43,608 nt of DNA from Candidatus Eisenbergiella merdavium (GTDB lineage Bacteria; Bacillota; Clostridia; Lachnospirales; Lachnospiraceae), in the NCBI GenBank assembly GCA_019119595.1, contig DWWS01000012.1:1-43608 (forward strand). Reading direction: 5' to 3'. The notes beneath the pieces were generated by a model. The model was given only the letters and a program-made list of their open reading frames with translations, made no database searches and was not told where the DNA came from. The position numbers were made by a program, and so were the translations under genes. Shown piece by piece: positions 7,810 through 16,198 of this stretch (position 1 is its first letter; each line of letters starts with the position of its first letter).

Positions 7810-10086
7810 ATGAAGTGGATTTATGGAAAACAGGACTGGAAGCTTACAGAAGGCGGAGATCCGGCGGAGATCTGCTGTGAAAGAGGGCTGGAAAACTGTT
7901 ATCTGATGACCAATGGGCTGGGAGGCTTTTCCTCCCTCACCATGACGGGAGCGGCGGCGAGAAACGATCACGCCTTTCTGATGGCCTGTGTGCAGGCGCC
8001 CAACCACAGATACAATCTGGTGCACCGCCTGAAGGAGGAGCTGATCTTTGAGGAAGACGGTTGGAAAAGCAGTCAGGAAAGTGTTCCGGAAGACGGACAG
8101 GAATGCAGTCTGGTGCTTTCCACGCAGGAATTTGCCGACAGGGAGCCGGAAACGGGCTGCCGCTTCCTGACCTCCTTTTCCTGGGAGGACGCGCCGGTCT
8201 GGAGATTTCTTGCAGACGGGGTAGAGATCGTCAAGGAGGCCGGTCTGGAGCATGGCGCCAACCGGGCGGCGCTCCGGTATGCGATCAGGAACCGGAGCCG
8301 CAGGGATGCGGTTTTGCGGGTGACGCCCTTTTATCAGTTCGTGTCGAAGGGAAAGGACATGGGAGAGAAGGAGCGGATCGTGACCGTTCTTTCCAGGGAG
8401 GCCGGGAGCGGGGCGGAAGCGGCCGCCAGAGGGCTGGTTCGGGCGGAATACGCCGCCTCCGGCTGTCCGGAGCTGTATCTCAGGACGAACGGGACGTTTG
8501 AGAGCATCCCCCGGGTGCAGGAGACGCTGTACTATCGTTACGATGCCTGCGACGGTCGGCGGGAAACCGGACGGACGCAGGCGGATCACCGGATCAGCCT
8601 GGGCGTACCGGCGGGAGGAAGCCGCACGCTGGAAATCGTCTTTGAAACGGAAGGCTCGGACAGGAGCGCTGGATGGATCATCACGGGCATGAAGGAAAGG
8701 CGGAAGGCTCTGCGCCGGCAGGCGCATTTTCAGTCGGAAACGGCCGCGGCGCTGGCCGCGGCGGCGGATCAGTTCGTCTCCCGGAGGGATTCTACGAACG
8801 GGGAAACCATTCTCGCGGGCTATCCCTTCTTCGAGGACTGGGGGAGGGATACCATGATCGCCCTGCCCGGCGTGTGCTTAAGCACGGGCCGGTATGAAAC
8901 GGCCAGAAGCATCCTGCGCACCTTCGCGGTGAACGAGCGGGACGGCCTGATGCCGAACCTGTTCCCGGAGGGCGGAAACGAGCCCATGTACAACACGGCG
9001 GACGCGGCGCTTCTTTTCATCAACTGCGTTTATCTGTATTATAAAAGGACGCAGGACGCCGCTTTCGCAGAGGAAATGTATCCGGTGATGGAGCGCATCA
9101 TCAACGGCTATATGCAGGGCACACGCTTCGGCATCCACATGGACGAGGACGGCCTGATCGCGGCGGGCCAGGGGCTGGATCAGGTGACCTGGATGGATGT
9201 CCGGGTGGGAGAGATCCTTCCCACGCCGCGCCATGGAAAGCCGGTGGAGATCAACGCCTACTGGTACAATGCCCTGCGGATCATGGAGGAGCTTCGGCCT
9301 GCGGTCAAAGACGCGGGAGCGCAGACTTCCGGCGGGAGCGCTGCGGCCGGAGACGCTATGGCCGACGGCGCGGTGGGAAAGCCTCAGGCCAGCGGCGGAG
9401 CGGCCGGGGGCAGTCCGGATTACGGCGCTCTGGCGGAGCGGGTGAAGCGTTCCTTCTCGAAAAAATTCTGGGACGAGGAAAGGGGCTGTCTGAGGGACGT
9501 ACTCCTGGAAGGGTTCCCGAATATGCAGAAGGCGGCCTCATCCGAAGCCGTCCCCGGAGCTTCAGCCGGAAAAGGCTCCGGCAATCCTGCAGCCAGCCAT
9601 ATCGGCAGCCGTACCGGCGCCCATGCTCCGCAGCAGCTTCGCTGCAATCAGATCTGGGCCGTGTCCCTTCCCTTTACCATGCTGGATCGGGAAAAGGAGC
9701 GGCGGATCGTGGAAACCGTTTTTGAAAAGCTCTACACTCCTTACGGCCTGCGGACGCTGGAGGAAGGGGATGAAGAATTCCATCCCTTCTACGGCGGCCC
9801 CATGGAGGAGCGGGATATGGCCTACCATCAGGGGACGGTGTGGGTATTCCCCATGGGAGCCTATTATCTGGCATACCTGAAGGTGCATGATCACAGCGAG
9901 GAAGCGAAGCGAGCGGTAAGGGAGCAGCTTGAGACGCTGGAGCCTGCCCTGCGGGAGGGCTGCATCGGCCAGCTTCCGGAAATCTACGACGGAGAAAATC
10001 CGGTCTCCTCAAAAGGATGCTTCGCCCAGGCCTGGAGCGTGGGCGAGCTGCTCCGGGTATATGAGGCGCTGGAAGGGGCCGAATAG
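7810..10086 (+). CDS. Glycogen debranching enzyme (amylo-alpha-1,6-glucosidase type)
   Basis: This is a bacterial GDE-type protein of 758 residues that removes alpha-1,6-linked glucose at branch points. The N-terminal GDE domain begins ENCYLMTNGLGGFSSLTMTG and carries the NDHAFLM segment; the (alpha/alpha)6 catalytic domain shows FFEDWGRDTMIALPG at about residues 338-352, PNLFPEGGNEPMYNTADA and DQVTWMDVRVGE. Near the C-terminus EIYDG and FAQAWSVGELLRVYE match the usual ending. Two segments look like insertions: an Ala/Gly/Ser-rich stretch at about residues 502-535 and another at about 577-608, both of low complexity inside the catalytic domain. GGAAGGAGG precedes the start. It lies between pullulanase and glycogen phosphorylase and would remove the stubs that phosphorylase cannot pass. 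Confidence 0.9.
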   Translation: MKWIYGKQDWKLTEGGDPAEICCERGLENCYLMTNGLGGFSSLTMTGAAARNDHAFLMACVQAPNHRYNLVHRLKEELIFEEDGWKSSQESVPEDGQECSLVLSTQEFADREPETGCRFLTSFSWEDAPVWRFLADGVEIVKEAGLEHGANRAALRYAIRNRSRRDAVLRVTPFYQFVSKGKDMGEKERIVTVLSREAGSGAEAAARGLVRAEYAASGCPELYLRTNGTFESIPRVQETLYYRYDACDGRRETGRTQADHRISLGVPAGGSRTLEIVFETEGSDRSAGWIITGMKERRKALRRQAHFQSETAAALAAAADQFVSRRDSTNGETILAGYPFFEDWGRDTMIALPGVCLSTGRYETARSILRTFAVNERDGLMPNLFPEGGNEPMYNTADAALLFINCVYLYYKRTQDAAFAEEMYPVMERIINGYMQGTRFGIHMDEDGLIAAGQGLDQVTWMDVRVGEILPTPRHGKPVEINAYWYNALRIMEELRPAVKDAGAQTSGGSAAAGDAMADGAVGKPQASGGAAGGSPDYGALAERVKRSFSKKFWDEERGCLRDVLLEGFPNMQKAASSEAVPGASAGKGSGNPAASHIGSRTGAHAPQQLRCNQIWAVSLPFTMLDREKERRIVETVFEKLYTPYGLRTLEEGDEEFHPFYGGPMEERDMAYHQGTVWVFPMGAYYLAYLKVHDHSEEAKRAVREQLETLEPALREGCIGQLPEIYDGENPVSSKGCFAQAWSVGELLRVYEALEGAE

Positions 10087-10132
10087 TTCAGCCGGGTCTG
10101 CGTACTTACCGGGCAGCGCGTGCGAAAATGAT

Positions 10133-10184
10133 CCGGCAGGTTTGGCCTGATCCGGTTTTATGTCCGGGGTGGATGTGGTAGAAT
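10133..10184 (+). promoter_or_regulatory. Hairpin and possible extended -10 promoter before glycogen phosphorylase
   Basis: CCGGCAGG (10133-10140) can pair with CCTGATCCGG (10146-10155) and is followed by TTTTA, a weak terminator-like structure. Downstream, TGGTAGAAT (10176-10184) resembles an extended -10 element with a poor -35 (TTTTAT, 10156-10161). Together they suggest that glycogen phosphorylase may have partly separate transcription. Evidence is weak. Confidence 0.3.
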
Positions 10185-10230
10185 AGAACGTAAAGAAACA
10201 AAATCAGAATGATAGAGAAAGGACAAAAAC

Positions 10231-12492
10231 ATGGAAAAAGAACTGGAGCTTTTTTTACAGGAAAAATTCGGAAAGTCCATCCAGGATGCGTCCAATGAGG
10301 AAATCTACGCGGCGCTCCTCGGGATCACCAAAAAGAGGATGGAGGGACTGAAAAGGAACGAGGGAAAGCGGAAGCTGTACTACATTTCCGCGGAATTCCT
10401 CATCGGCAAGCTGCTTTCCAACAACCTGATCAACCTCGGGCTGTTTGAGGAAACGAGGGACGTGCTGAAGAAGTACGGTAAGGACATCACCGGGATCGAG
10501 GAGATCGAGCCGGAGCCCTCTCTGGGCAACGGCGGTCTGGGAAGGCTTGCGGCCTGCTTCCTGGATTCCATCGCGACGCTGGGCCTGCCCGGAGACGGCG
10601 TGGGCCTGAATTACCACGACGGGCTGTTTTTGCAGAAATTCCGGGACAATAAGCAGAACGAGGAAAAGAATCCCTGGATCACGCCGGAAAGCTGGCTTAA
10701 ACGGACGGAGCGTCATTTTGAGGTGCCCTTTAAGGATTTCACCGTGACCTCCGCCATGTATGACATCGATGTGCCGGGCTATGAGAACGGCTGCAACCGT
10801 CTGCATCTGTTCGATCTGGACAGCGTGGATGAGAGCATCATCGGAAACGGGATCCATTTTGACAAGAACGATATCAGAAAAAATCTCACCCTGTTTTTGT
10901 ATCCCGACGACAGCGACGAGGCAGGACAGCTTCTGCGGATCTACCAGCAGTATTTCATGGTGAGCAACGCGGCCCAGCTCATCCTTGCAGAGGCGGAGGA
11001 AAGAGGCGTCAATCTGTATCATCTGCATGAGCATGTGTGCATCCAGATCAACGACACTCACCCCACCATGGTGATCCCGGAGCTGATCCGCCTGCTGGAG
11101 GCCAGAGGCTTCAATGCGGATACGGCGGTGGATGTGGTGAGAAAGACCTGCGCCTATACCAATCACACCATCCTTGCGGAGGCGCTGGAGAAGTGGCCGG
11201 TTTCCTATCTGGAGAAGGTGGTTCCCCATCTGCTTCCCATCATCCGCGACCTGGATGCCAGGGTGAGAAGGGATTTCCACGACGAGCGTATTTATATCAT
11301 TGATAAAGAAAACCGGGTTCACATGGCCCATATCGACATCCATTACGGCTATGCGGTAAACGGCGTTGCGGCGCTTCATACGGAGATCCTGAAGGAGTCC
11401 GAGCTGAAGCCCTTCTACGACATTTATCCGCAGAAATTCAACAACAAGACCAACGGCATCACCTTCCGCAGATGGCTGGTTCACTGCAACCACAGGCTCT
11501 CCGACTATCTGGGAAGCCTGATCGGAACGGACTTCGTAAAGGATGCCGACCATCTGGAGGGGCTGCTGAAATATAAGGACGACGAAGCGGTTCTGAACCG
11601 CCTCCTGGAGATTAAGAAGGAGGCCAAGGCCGACCTGAAAAAATATCTGAAGCAGACGCAGAATCTGGACATCGATGAAAATTCCGTGTTCGACATCCAG
11701 ATCAAGCGCCTTCATGAGTATAAGAGGCAGCAGATGAACGCCCTTTACGCCATTTACAAATATAAGGAGATCAAGAAGGGAAATCTGCCGAAGCGCCCCG
11801 TCACCATGATCTTCGGCGCGAAGGCGGCTCCGGCCTACACCATCGCCAAGGATATCATCCATCTGCTCCTTTGCCTGCAGCAGCTCATCGACAGCGATCC
11901 GCAGGTGAGCCCTTATCTGAAGCTGGTGATGGTGGAAAACTACAACGTGACGAAGGCGGAGAAGCTGATCCCCGCCGCGGATATTTCCGAGCAGATCTCC
12001 CTGGCCTCCAAGGAAGCCTCCGGAACGGGCAACATGAAAATGATGCTCAACGGCGCGGTGACGCTGGGAACGCTGGACGGCGCGAACGTGGAGATCCACG
12101 ATCTGGTGGGCGACGATAACATCTATCTGTTCGGCGCGAAGTCCGAGGAGGTCATCCGTCTGTATGATACCGCCGGATACTGCTCTGCCGATATCTATGA
12201 CAGCGATCCGCAGGTAGAGGAGCTGGTGGACTTCATCATCAGCAAGGAGCTGATCCGCATCGGCGATCCCGTCAATCTGGGAAGGCTGTATAAGGAAATC
12301 GTGGGCAAGGACTGGTTCATGACCCTTCTGGATGTGAAGGATTACATTCAGACCAAGGAGCGGATGCTTTCCGACTACGAGGATCAGAAGGCATGGGCGA
12401 AGAAGATGCTGGTCAATATCGCAAAGGCGGGCTACTTCTCCTCCGACCGCACCATCGCGGAATACAACAGAGACATCTGGAAATTAAGCTGA
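10231..12492 (+). CDS. glgP: Glycogen/maltodextrin phosphorylase (GT35)
   Basis: This enzyme releases glucose-1-phosphate from alpha-1,4-glucan ends using pyridoxal phosphate. The 753-residue length is somewhat short for the family but typical of clostridial forms. Conserved blocks include [32 protein letters not shown], the QINDTHPTM segment, [31 protein letters not shown] and the cofactor site [19 protein letters not shown], whose first Lys (about residue 603) binds the cofactor, followed by DGANVEI. GAGAAAGGA lies before the start. It follows two debranching enzymes and precedes the glucanotransferase, giving a complete intracellular route from dextrin to glucose-1-phosphate and glucose. 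Confidence 0.95.
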   Translation: MEKELELFLQEKFGKSIQDASNEEIYAALLGITKKRMEGLKRNEGKRKLYYISAEFLIGKLLSNNLINLGLFEETRDVLKKYGKDITGIEEIEPEPSLGNGGLGRLAACFLDSIATLGLPGDGVGLNYHDGLFLQKFRDNKQNEEKNPWITPESWLKRTERHFEVPFKDFTVTSAMYDIDVPGYENGCNRLHLFDLDSVDESIIGNGIHFDKNDIRKNLTLFLYPDDSDEAGQLLRIYQQYFMVSNAAQLILAEAEERGVNLYHLHEHVCIQINDTHPTMVIPELIRLLEARGFNADTAVDVVRKTCAYTNHTILAEALEKWPVSYLEKVVPHLLPIIRDLDARVRRDFHDERIYIIDKENRVHMAHIDIHYGYAVNGVAALHTEILKESELKPFYDIYPQKFNNKTNGITFRRWLVHCNHRLSDYLGSLIGTDFVKDADHLEGLLKYKDDEAVLNRLLEIKKEAKADLKKYLKQTQNLDIDENSVFDIQIKRLHEYKRQQMNALYAIYKYKEIKKGNLPKRPVTMIFGAKAAPAYTIAKDIIHLLLCLQQLIDSDPQVSPYLKLVMVENYNVTKAEKLIPAADISEQISLASKEASGTGNMKMMLNGAVTLGTLDGANVEIHDLVGDDNIYLFGAKSEEVIRLYDTAGYCSADIYDSDPQVEELVDFIISKELIRIGDPVNLGRLYKEIVGKDWFMTLLDVKDYIQTKERMLSDYEDQKAWAKKMLVNIAKAGYFSSDRTIAEYNRDIWKLS

Positions 12493-12503
12493 AGCTGAGC
12501 CTG

Positions 12504-12549
12504 GCGGCAGAATGGAAATCGGCCTCCCGGTTTCCATCCGTCCTGCCGC
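12504..12549 (+). other. Intercistronic hairpin between phosphorylase and glucanotransferase genes
   Basis: GCGGCAG (12504-12510) and ATGGAAA (12512-12518) pair with TTTCCAT (12531-12537) and CTGCCGC (12543-12549), forming a long two-part stem. No T-run follows, so it is more likely an mRNA stabiliser or processing site than a terminator. Confidence 0.55.
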
Positions 12550-12576
12550 TGATGCTTCGGTATGTGGAGGTAAATT

Positions 12577-14052
12577 ATGAGAGAATCAGGAATTTTGATG
12601 CCGGTTTCCGCCCTTCCGTCCAGGACAGGAATGGGGGAGCTGGGCGCGCAGGCCTATCATTTTATTGAGCTGCTGCAGAAAAACGGCGTGAAGATCTGGC
12701 AGATCCTTCCGCTGAATCCGGTGGGGTACGGAAATTCCCCCTATCAGCCCTATTCCTCCTGCGCGGGAGACGAGCTGTACATCAGTCTGGACGCCCTGCA
12801 CGATGAGGGTCTGCTTGCCGGAGCCCCGGAGGCCTTCCGCGAGAAGGCGGAGCGGGTGGACTACGAGGCGGTCCGCGCCTTTAAGGAGCCGTATCTGAAG
12901 GAGGCATACGCCGCCTTTGTGAAAAAGGGAGGAAAGGAGGAGGACGGCTATAAAAGCTTCGTTTCCCAGAAGTGGGTATACGACTATGCCGTTTTCCGTG
13001 CCCTGAAAAAGAAAAACGGCGGAAGATGCTGGAACGAATGGGAAACCGCCGACAGAGACTGGCCGCAGACGCGGGCGGCGCTTCCGGAGGAAATAGAGGA
13101 GGAAGCGCAGTATCACAGCTTTCTGCAGTATGTGTTTTACACCCAGTGGATGGGGGTGAAAAAGGCGGCAAACGACGCGGGAATCCGCATCATGGGAGAC
13201 GTTCCCTTCTATGTGGGCGTGGATTCCGTGGACGTATGGGGAGGAAGGGACAACTTCCTTCTGGATACGGACGGAAGGCCGATCTTCATTGCGGGCGTTC
13301 CGCCGGATTATTTCAGCGCCACCGGACAGCGGTGGGGCAATCCCATCTACGACTGGGACTATCTGAAAAAGAACGGCTATCAGTTCTGGGTGGACCGGAT
13401 CGGCTACAGCAATAAGCTGTTCGACATCATCCGCATCGACCACTTCCGGGCCTTCGATACCTTCTGGAAGATTCCCGCCTCCTGTCCCACGGCGGTGGAG
13501 GGCGAATGGATCGAGGCGCCGGGCTATGAGGTGATCGACACCCTCCTGGAAAAGCTTCCGGGCGTCTGCCTGGTGGCGGAGGATCTGGGCGATCTGCGTC
13601 CGGAGGTGCTCACGCTGAAGGATCATTACGGCCTGAAGGGCATGAAGGTGCTTGTTTTTTCCATAAATACGGACGGAAAATATGCTTTCGATTCTTTCCC
13701 GGAAACGGAAAACCTGATCTGCTACACCGGAACCCACGACAACTCTCCGCTGATGGAGTGGTACGGGGATTTGAGCTGCGCGGCAAAAAGGAAGGTACGC
13801 GCTTTCCTGAAGCGGAACGGCGTCAAAACAGGGAACGTGCATGACCGGCTTCTGACCCATGCGCTCACGGGACGCGCGGACATCGCCATCGTGCCGATGG
13901 CGGATATCCTGGGACTTGGAAAAAGCGGACATATCAACACGCCGGGAACGGTGGGCTCTCCCAACTGGGAATGGCGCATGCCGGATTTTGACGGCGCGGA
14001 GCGGATGCTTTCCCGTTACCGGAGGCTGCTTGCCGGAAGAGAAGCGCTTTAA
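12577..14052 (+). CDS. malQ: 4-alpha-glucanotransferase (amylomaltase, GH77)
   Basis: This cytoplasmic enzyme transfers glucan segments between maltodextrins and releases glucose, so that short oligomers become phosphorylase substrates. The 491-residue protein opens with GILMPVSALPSRTGMGELG and KIWQILPLNPVGYGNSPYQP, the standard GH77 N-terminus. Catalytic blocks visible are GDVPFYVGVDSVDVWG, IRIDHFRAFDTFW with the nucleophile Asp (about residue 288), LVAEDLGDLRPEV with the acid Glu (about 335), and CYTGTHDNSPLMEWY. The C-terminus GTVGSPNWEWR is complete. GGAGG five bases or so before the start is a strong ribosome binding site. Confidence 0.95.
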   Translation: MRESGILMPVSALPSRTGMGELGAQAYHFIELLQKNGVKIWQILPLNPVGYGNSPYQPYSSCAGDELYISLDALHDEGLLAGAPEAFREKAERVDYEAVRAFKEPYLKEAYAAFVKKGGKEEDGYKSFVSQKWVYDYAVFRALKKKNGGRCWNEWETADRDWPQTRAALPEEIEEEAQYHSFLQYVFYTQWMGVKKAANDAGIRIMGDVPFYVGVDSVDVWGGRDNFLLDTDGRPIFIAGVPPDYFSATGQRWGNPIYDWDYLKKNGYQFWVDRIGYSNKLFDIIRIDHFRAFDTFWKIPASCPTAVEGEWIEAPGYEVIDTLLEKLPGVCLVAEDLGDLRPEVLTLKDHYGLKGMKVLVFSINTDGKYAFDSFPETENLICYTGTHDNSPLMEWYGDLSCAAKRKVRAFLKRNGVKTGNVHDRLLTHALTGRADIAIVPMADILGLGKSGHINTPGTVGSPNWEWRMPDFDGAERMLSRYRRLLAGREAL

Positions 14053-14071
14053 TGAGCTTGCGGCATGAGAG

Positions 14072-14155
14072 CCGTCCGGTCTGGCGGACGGAATATCAGA
14101 TTGTGTGACAAAGCTTCGGGAAGGGCCGGTGCCGGAAACGGAAAATCGGCCCTTC
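14072..14155 (+). other. Two intercistronic hairpins between glucanotransferase and GH13 genes
   Basis: The first pairs CCGTCCG (14072-14078) with CGGACGG (14085-14091) around a 6-base loop. The second pairs GAAGGGCCG (14120-14128) with CGGCCCTTC (14147-14155). Neither is followed by a clear T-run. They continue the pattern of structured spacers in this locus. Confidence 0.5.
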
Positions 14156-14178
14156 GCCGCGGAAAGGAACGGTTCAGA

Positions 14179-15966
14179 ATGGAGTTTACGGGAGTATTTC
14201 ATAAAACATCGGAGCAGATGAGCTATCCACTGAATGAGGATGAGCTGATCGTCAATCTGAAAACGGGCTACGACGTAAAACAGGTTTTTCTGCATTACGG
14301 AGACCCTTATGATGCGGGAATCCTGGGCGGAAGCGAGAAATGGACGGGAAAGCGGGAGGAGATCGTTTTCAAAAAGCGGCTCCGCAGTCAGCTCTGGTGG
14401 ACCACCACGCTGAAGCCGGAATACAAACGGTGCAAATATTATTTTGAGCTTCATACGCAGGATGAGGTCTGGCACTATTTTGAGGACGGCTTTCTGACCC
14501 CGGAGCAGGTGGGCATGGAGGGGCGGATGCTCCAGTGCTTCATCGTTCCCTGGATGAATCCGGTCGACGTGAACAAAACGCCGGACTGGGTGAACGAAAC
14601 GGTATGGTATCAGATCTTTCCGGACCGTTTCTGCAACGGCACGCCGGAGGAGAACACGCCGGATATCGTGCCCTTTCACGCAGGCCCGGTCACCAATCAG
14701 GAGCGCTTCGGCGGGAATCTGAAGGGCATCGAGAGCAGGCTTTCCTACCTGAAGGAGCTGGGCATCACGGGCATTTACCTAAACCCCATCATGGAGGCGG
14801 GCTCCACCCATAAGTACGATACGAAGGATTATACCCGCATCGACCCGCAGTTCGGAACCAATGAGGATTTTGCCCGCCTGGTGAAAAAGGCACATGCCTG
14901 CGGCATCCGCATCATGGTGGACGCGGTGTTCAACCACTGCGGCAGACAGTTCGCCCCCTGGCTGGACGTGCTGGAAAAGAAGGAAGCCTCCGCCTATGCG
15001 GACTGGTTCATGATCCAGGACTGGGACAGCCTTGAGAAAAAGGCGGATACCAGGGACGCCAGGTTCTATTCCTTCGCCTTCGCGGACTGGATGCCCAAAC
15101 TCAACACCAACAACGATGCGGTGATCGACTATTTCTGCGGGGTCTGCGAGGGCTGGATCCGGGAATTCGACATCGACGGCATCCGCTTCGACGTGGGAAA
15201 CGAGGTATCCCACCGCTTTCTTAAGCGGATGCGGGAGCGTTTAAGGAAGATGAAGCCTGACATCTATCTGCTGGGAGAGATCTGGCATGACGCCAGCCAG
15301 TGGCTGACGGGAGACGAGTATGATTCCGTGATGAATTATCCGCTCCTCAGCGGCATCCATGATTTTTTCCTGGACAAGGGCATGGATAAGGCGGAATTTG
15401 AATACATGATCAATCGCTGCTATACCATGTACATGCAGCAGAACAACAATGTGATGTTCAACCTGCTGGATTCCCACGACACGGAACGGCTGATGAACCG
15501 CTTCCATGATCTTGATATTTTCTATCAGCAGCTTGCCGTCCTGTTCACCATGCCGGGAAGCGCCTGCATTTACTATGGAACCGAGATCGCCATGGAGGGC
15601 GGACACGACCCGGACTGCCGCCGCCCGATGCCCTGGCAGGAGCTTTCCTCTCCTGAAAACCAGGAAAGGATCGCCGCCATGCGCAGCCTCATCGAGCTGA
15701 GAAAAAAAGAGGAAGCCTGCCGGAGCCTGTATTTCCATTTCCCCGGCGAATACCCGCAGAAGCGGCTGGTAGAGTACATCAAGCTGGACGCGGACAACCG
15801 GAAGCTGGAGATCCTCTTAAACTGCGGAGAGGAAGCCGTTTCCGTGAAGGAGGAGGGTGAGGTGCTTTTCTCCAGGAAATATGAAAACGGCGTGCTGGGA
15901 AAGAACGGGACGCTGATCAGGAGGAAGAGGGAGGAAGCGGATTTTCGACCGCAACAGGCACAGTGA
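14179..15966 (+). CDS. Neopullulanase/cyclomaltodextrinase-like alpha-glycosidase (GH13)
   Basis: This is a GH13 enzyme of about 595 residues that should hydrolyse alpha-1,4 (and perhaps alpha-1,6) bonds in short dextrins in the cytoplasm, as it has no signal peptide. An N-terminal domain (FTGVFHKTSEQMSYPL, then FLHYGDPYDAG) of the type that mediates dimers precedes the barrel at about residue 140 (WYQIFPDRFCNG). The four conserved regions are MVDAVFNHCG (about 246), GIRFDVGNE with the nucleophile (about 337), LLGEIWHDA with the acid (about 363) and LLDSHDTERL (about 430). The start at 14179 is chosen over an earlier in-frame start because GGAAAGGA at 14161-14168 fits it and the protein then begins like its family. 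It is the last gene of the dextrin run. Confidence 0.9.
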   Translation: MEFTGVFHKTSEQMSYPLNEDELIVNLKTGYDVKQVFLHYGDPYDAGILGGSEKWTGKREEIVFKKRLRSQLWWTTTLKPEYKRCKYYFELHTQDEVWHYFEDGFLTPEQVGMEGRMLQCFIVPWMNPVDVNKTPDWVNETVWYQIFPDRFCNGTPEENTPDIVPFHAGPVTNQERFGGNLKGIESRLSYLKELGITGIYLNPIMEAGSTHKYDTKDYTRIDPQFGTNEDFARLVKKAHACGIRIMVDAVFNHCGRQFAPWLDVLEKKEASAYADWFMIQDWDSLEKKADTRDARFYSFAFADWMPKLNTNNDAVIDYFCGVCEGWIREFDIDGIRFDVGNEVSHRFLKRMRERLRKMKPDIYLLGEIWHDASQWLTGDEYDSVMNYPLLSGIHDFFLDKGMDKAEFEYMINRCYTMYMQQNNNVMFNLLDSHDTERLMNRFHDLDIFYQQLAVLFTMPGSACIYYGTEIAMEGGHDPDCRRPMPWQELSSPENQERIAAMRSLIELRKKEEACRSLYFHFPGEYPQKRLVEYIKLDADNRKLEILLNCGEEAVSVKEEGEVLFSRKYENGVLGKNGTLIRRKREEADFRPQQAQ

Positions 15967-16001
15967 GAAATGCGCTCTGAGTTTTGCGCCAAAAAACATG
16001 A

Positions 16002-16030
16002 TTGAAATGGCGGCGGAAAAATGCTAATAT
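16002..16030 (+). promoter_or_regulatory. Promoter of antitoxin-like RNA, locus 1
   Basis: TTGAAA (16002-16007) and TAATAT (16025-16030) are separated by 17 bases. Initiation is expected near 16037, just before AAAAGGTGCTACC. It fires in the plus direction, towards the bidirectional terminator shared with the minus-strand genes. Confidence 0.7.
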
Positions 16031-16036
16031 AAACAT

Positions 16037-16131
16037 ATAAAAGGTGCTACCGATAGACGGTTGCCCTAATCATAAAAACTGGTCAGAAATAACCGCCAAT
16101 CTTTGTCAGGGACCGGGCGGTTATTTCTTTG
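16037..16131 (+). ncRNA. Predicted antitoxin RNA of type I toxin-antitoxin locus 1
   Basis: A small RNA of about 95 nt is predicted from a promoter at 16002-16030 and a terminator at 16086-16127. It begins AAAAGGTGCTACC, forms a short 5' hairpin in which ACCG (16049-16052) pairs with CGGT (16058-16061), then has an A/U-rich single-stranded linker and ends in a 12-base-pair terminator stem. The same architecture recurs at 43435-43530 (plus) and 22993-23097 (minus). On the opposite strand a 25-residue hydrophobic peptide ORF (16121-16198) ends in the terminator stem, as expected of a convergent toxin/antisense RNA pair. Transcription is inferred, not shown. Confidence 0.6.
16086..16127. terminator. 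Bidirectional terminator of dextrin locus, locus-1 RNAs and ABC exporter
   Basis: GAAATAACCGCC (16086-16097) pairs perfectly with GGCGGTTATTTC (16116-16127), with T-rich flanks in both directions. It can stop the plus-strand dextrin operon and small RNA, and the minus-strand permease/toxin transcript. Confidence 0.8.
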
Positions 16132-16198
16132 CGTCTATATAAGCTATAGGGAGAGGAATGACAATTCCAAGAATCATCAAAATCAGTTCACAGCTCAT
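16121..16198 (-). CDS. Holin-like type I toxin peptide, start inside permease gene
   Basis: This 25-residue ORF reads MSCELILMILGIVI followed by PLPIAYIDAKK: a single hydrophobic helix with a Lys-Lys tail, as in the putative holin-like (Hol-Tox) peptides. It ends at a TAA in the terminator stem, opposite a predicted antitoxin RNA (16037-16131). Its ATG (16198-16196) lies within the last codons of the ABC permease gene (16188-18107), so it has no promoter or good ribosome binding site of its own. Compared with family members it seems to lack a few N-terminal residues. The likeliest reading is a toxin decapitated when the exporter operon became joined to it, now perhaps silent or read only through the permease transcript. 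Confidence 0.5.
   Translation of the reverse strand: MSCELILMILGIVIPLPIAYIDAKK

Noticed and set aside
5743..8727. Very long minus-strand open frame of nearly 1000 codons
   Set aside because: It is antisense to the pullulanase and debranching enzyme genes, both of which show full family motifs. Its translation is rich in Arg, Pro, His and Ser, as expected of the mirror frame of GC-rich coding DNA.
10255..14679. Long minus-strand open frames opposite glycogen phosphorylase and the glucanotransferase
   Set aside because: They are shadows of well-supported enzymes and their composition is not protein-like.
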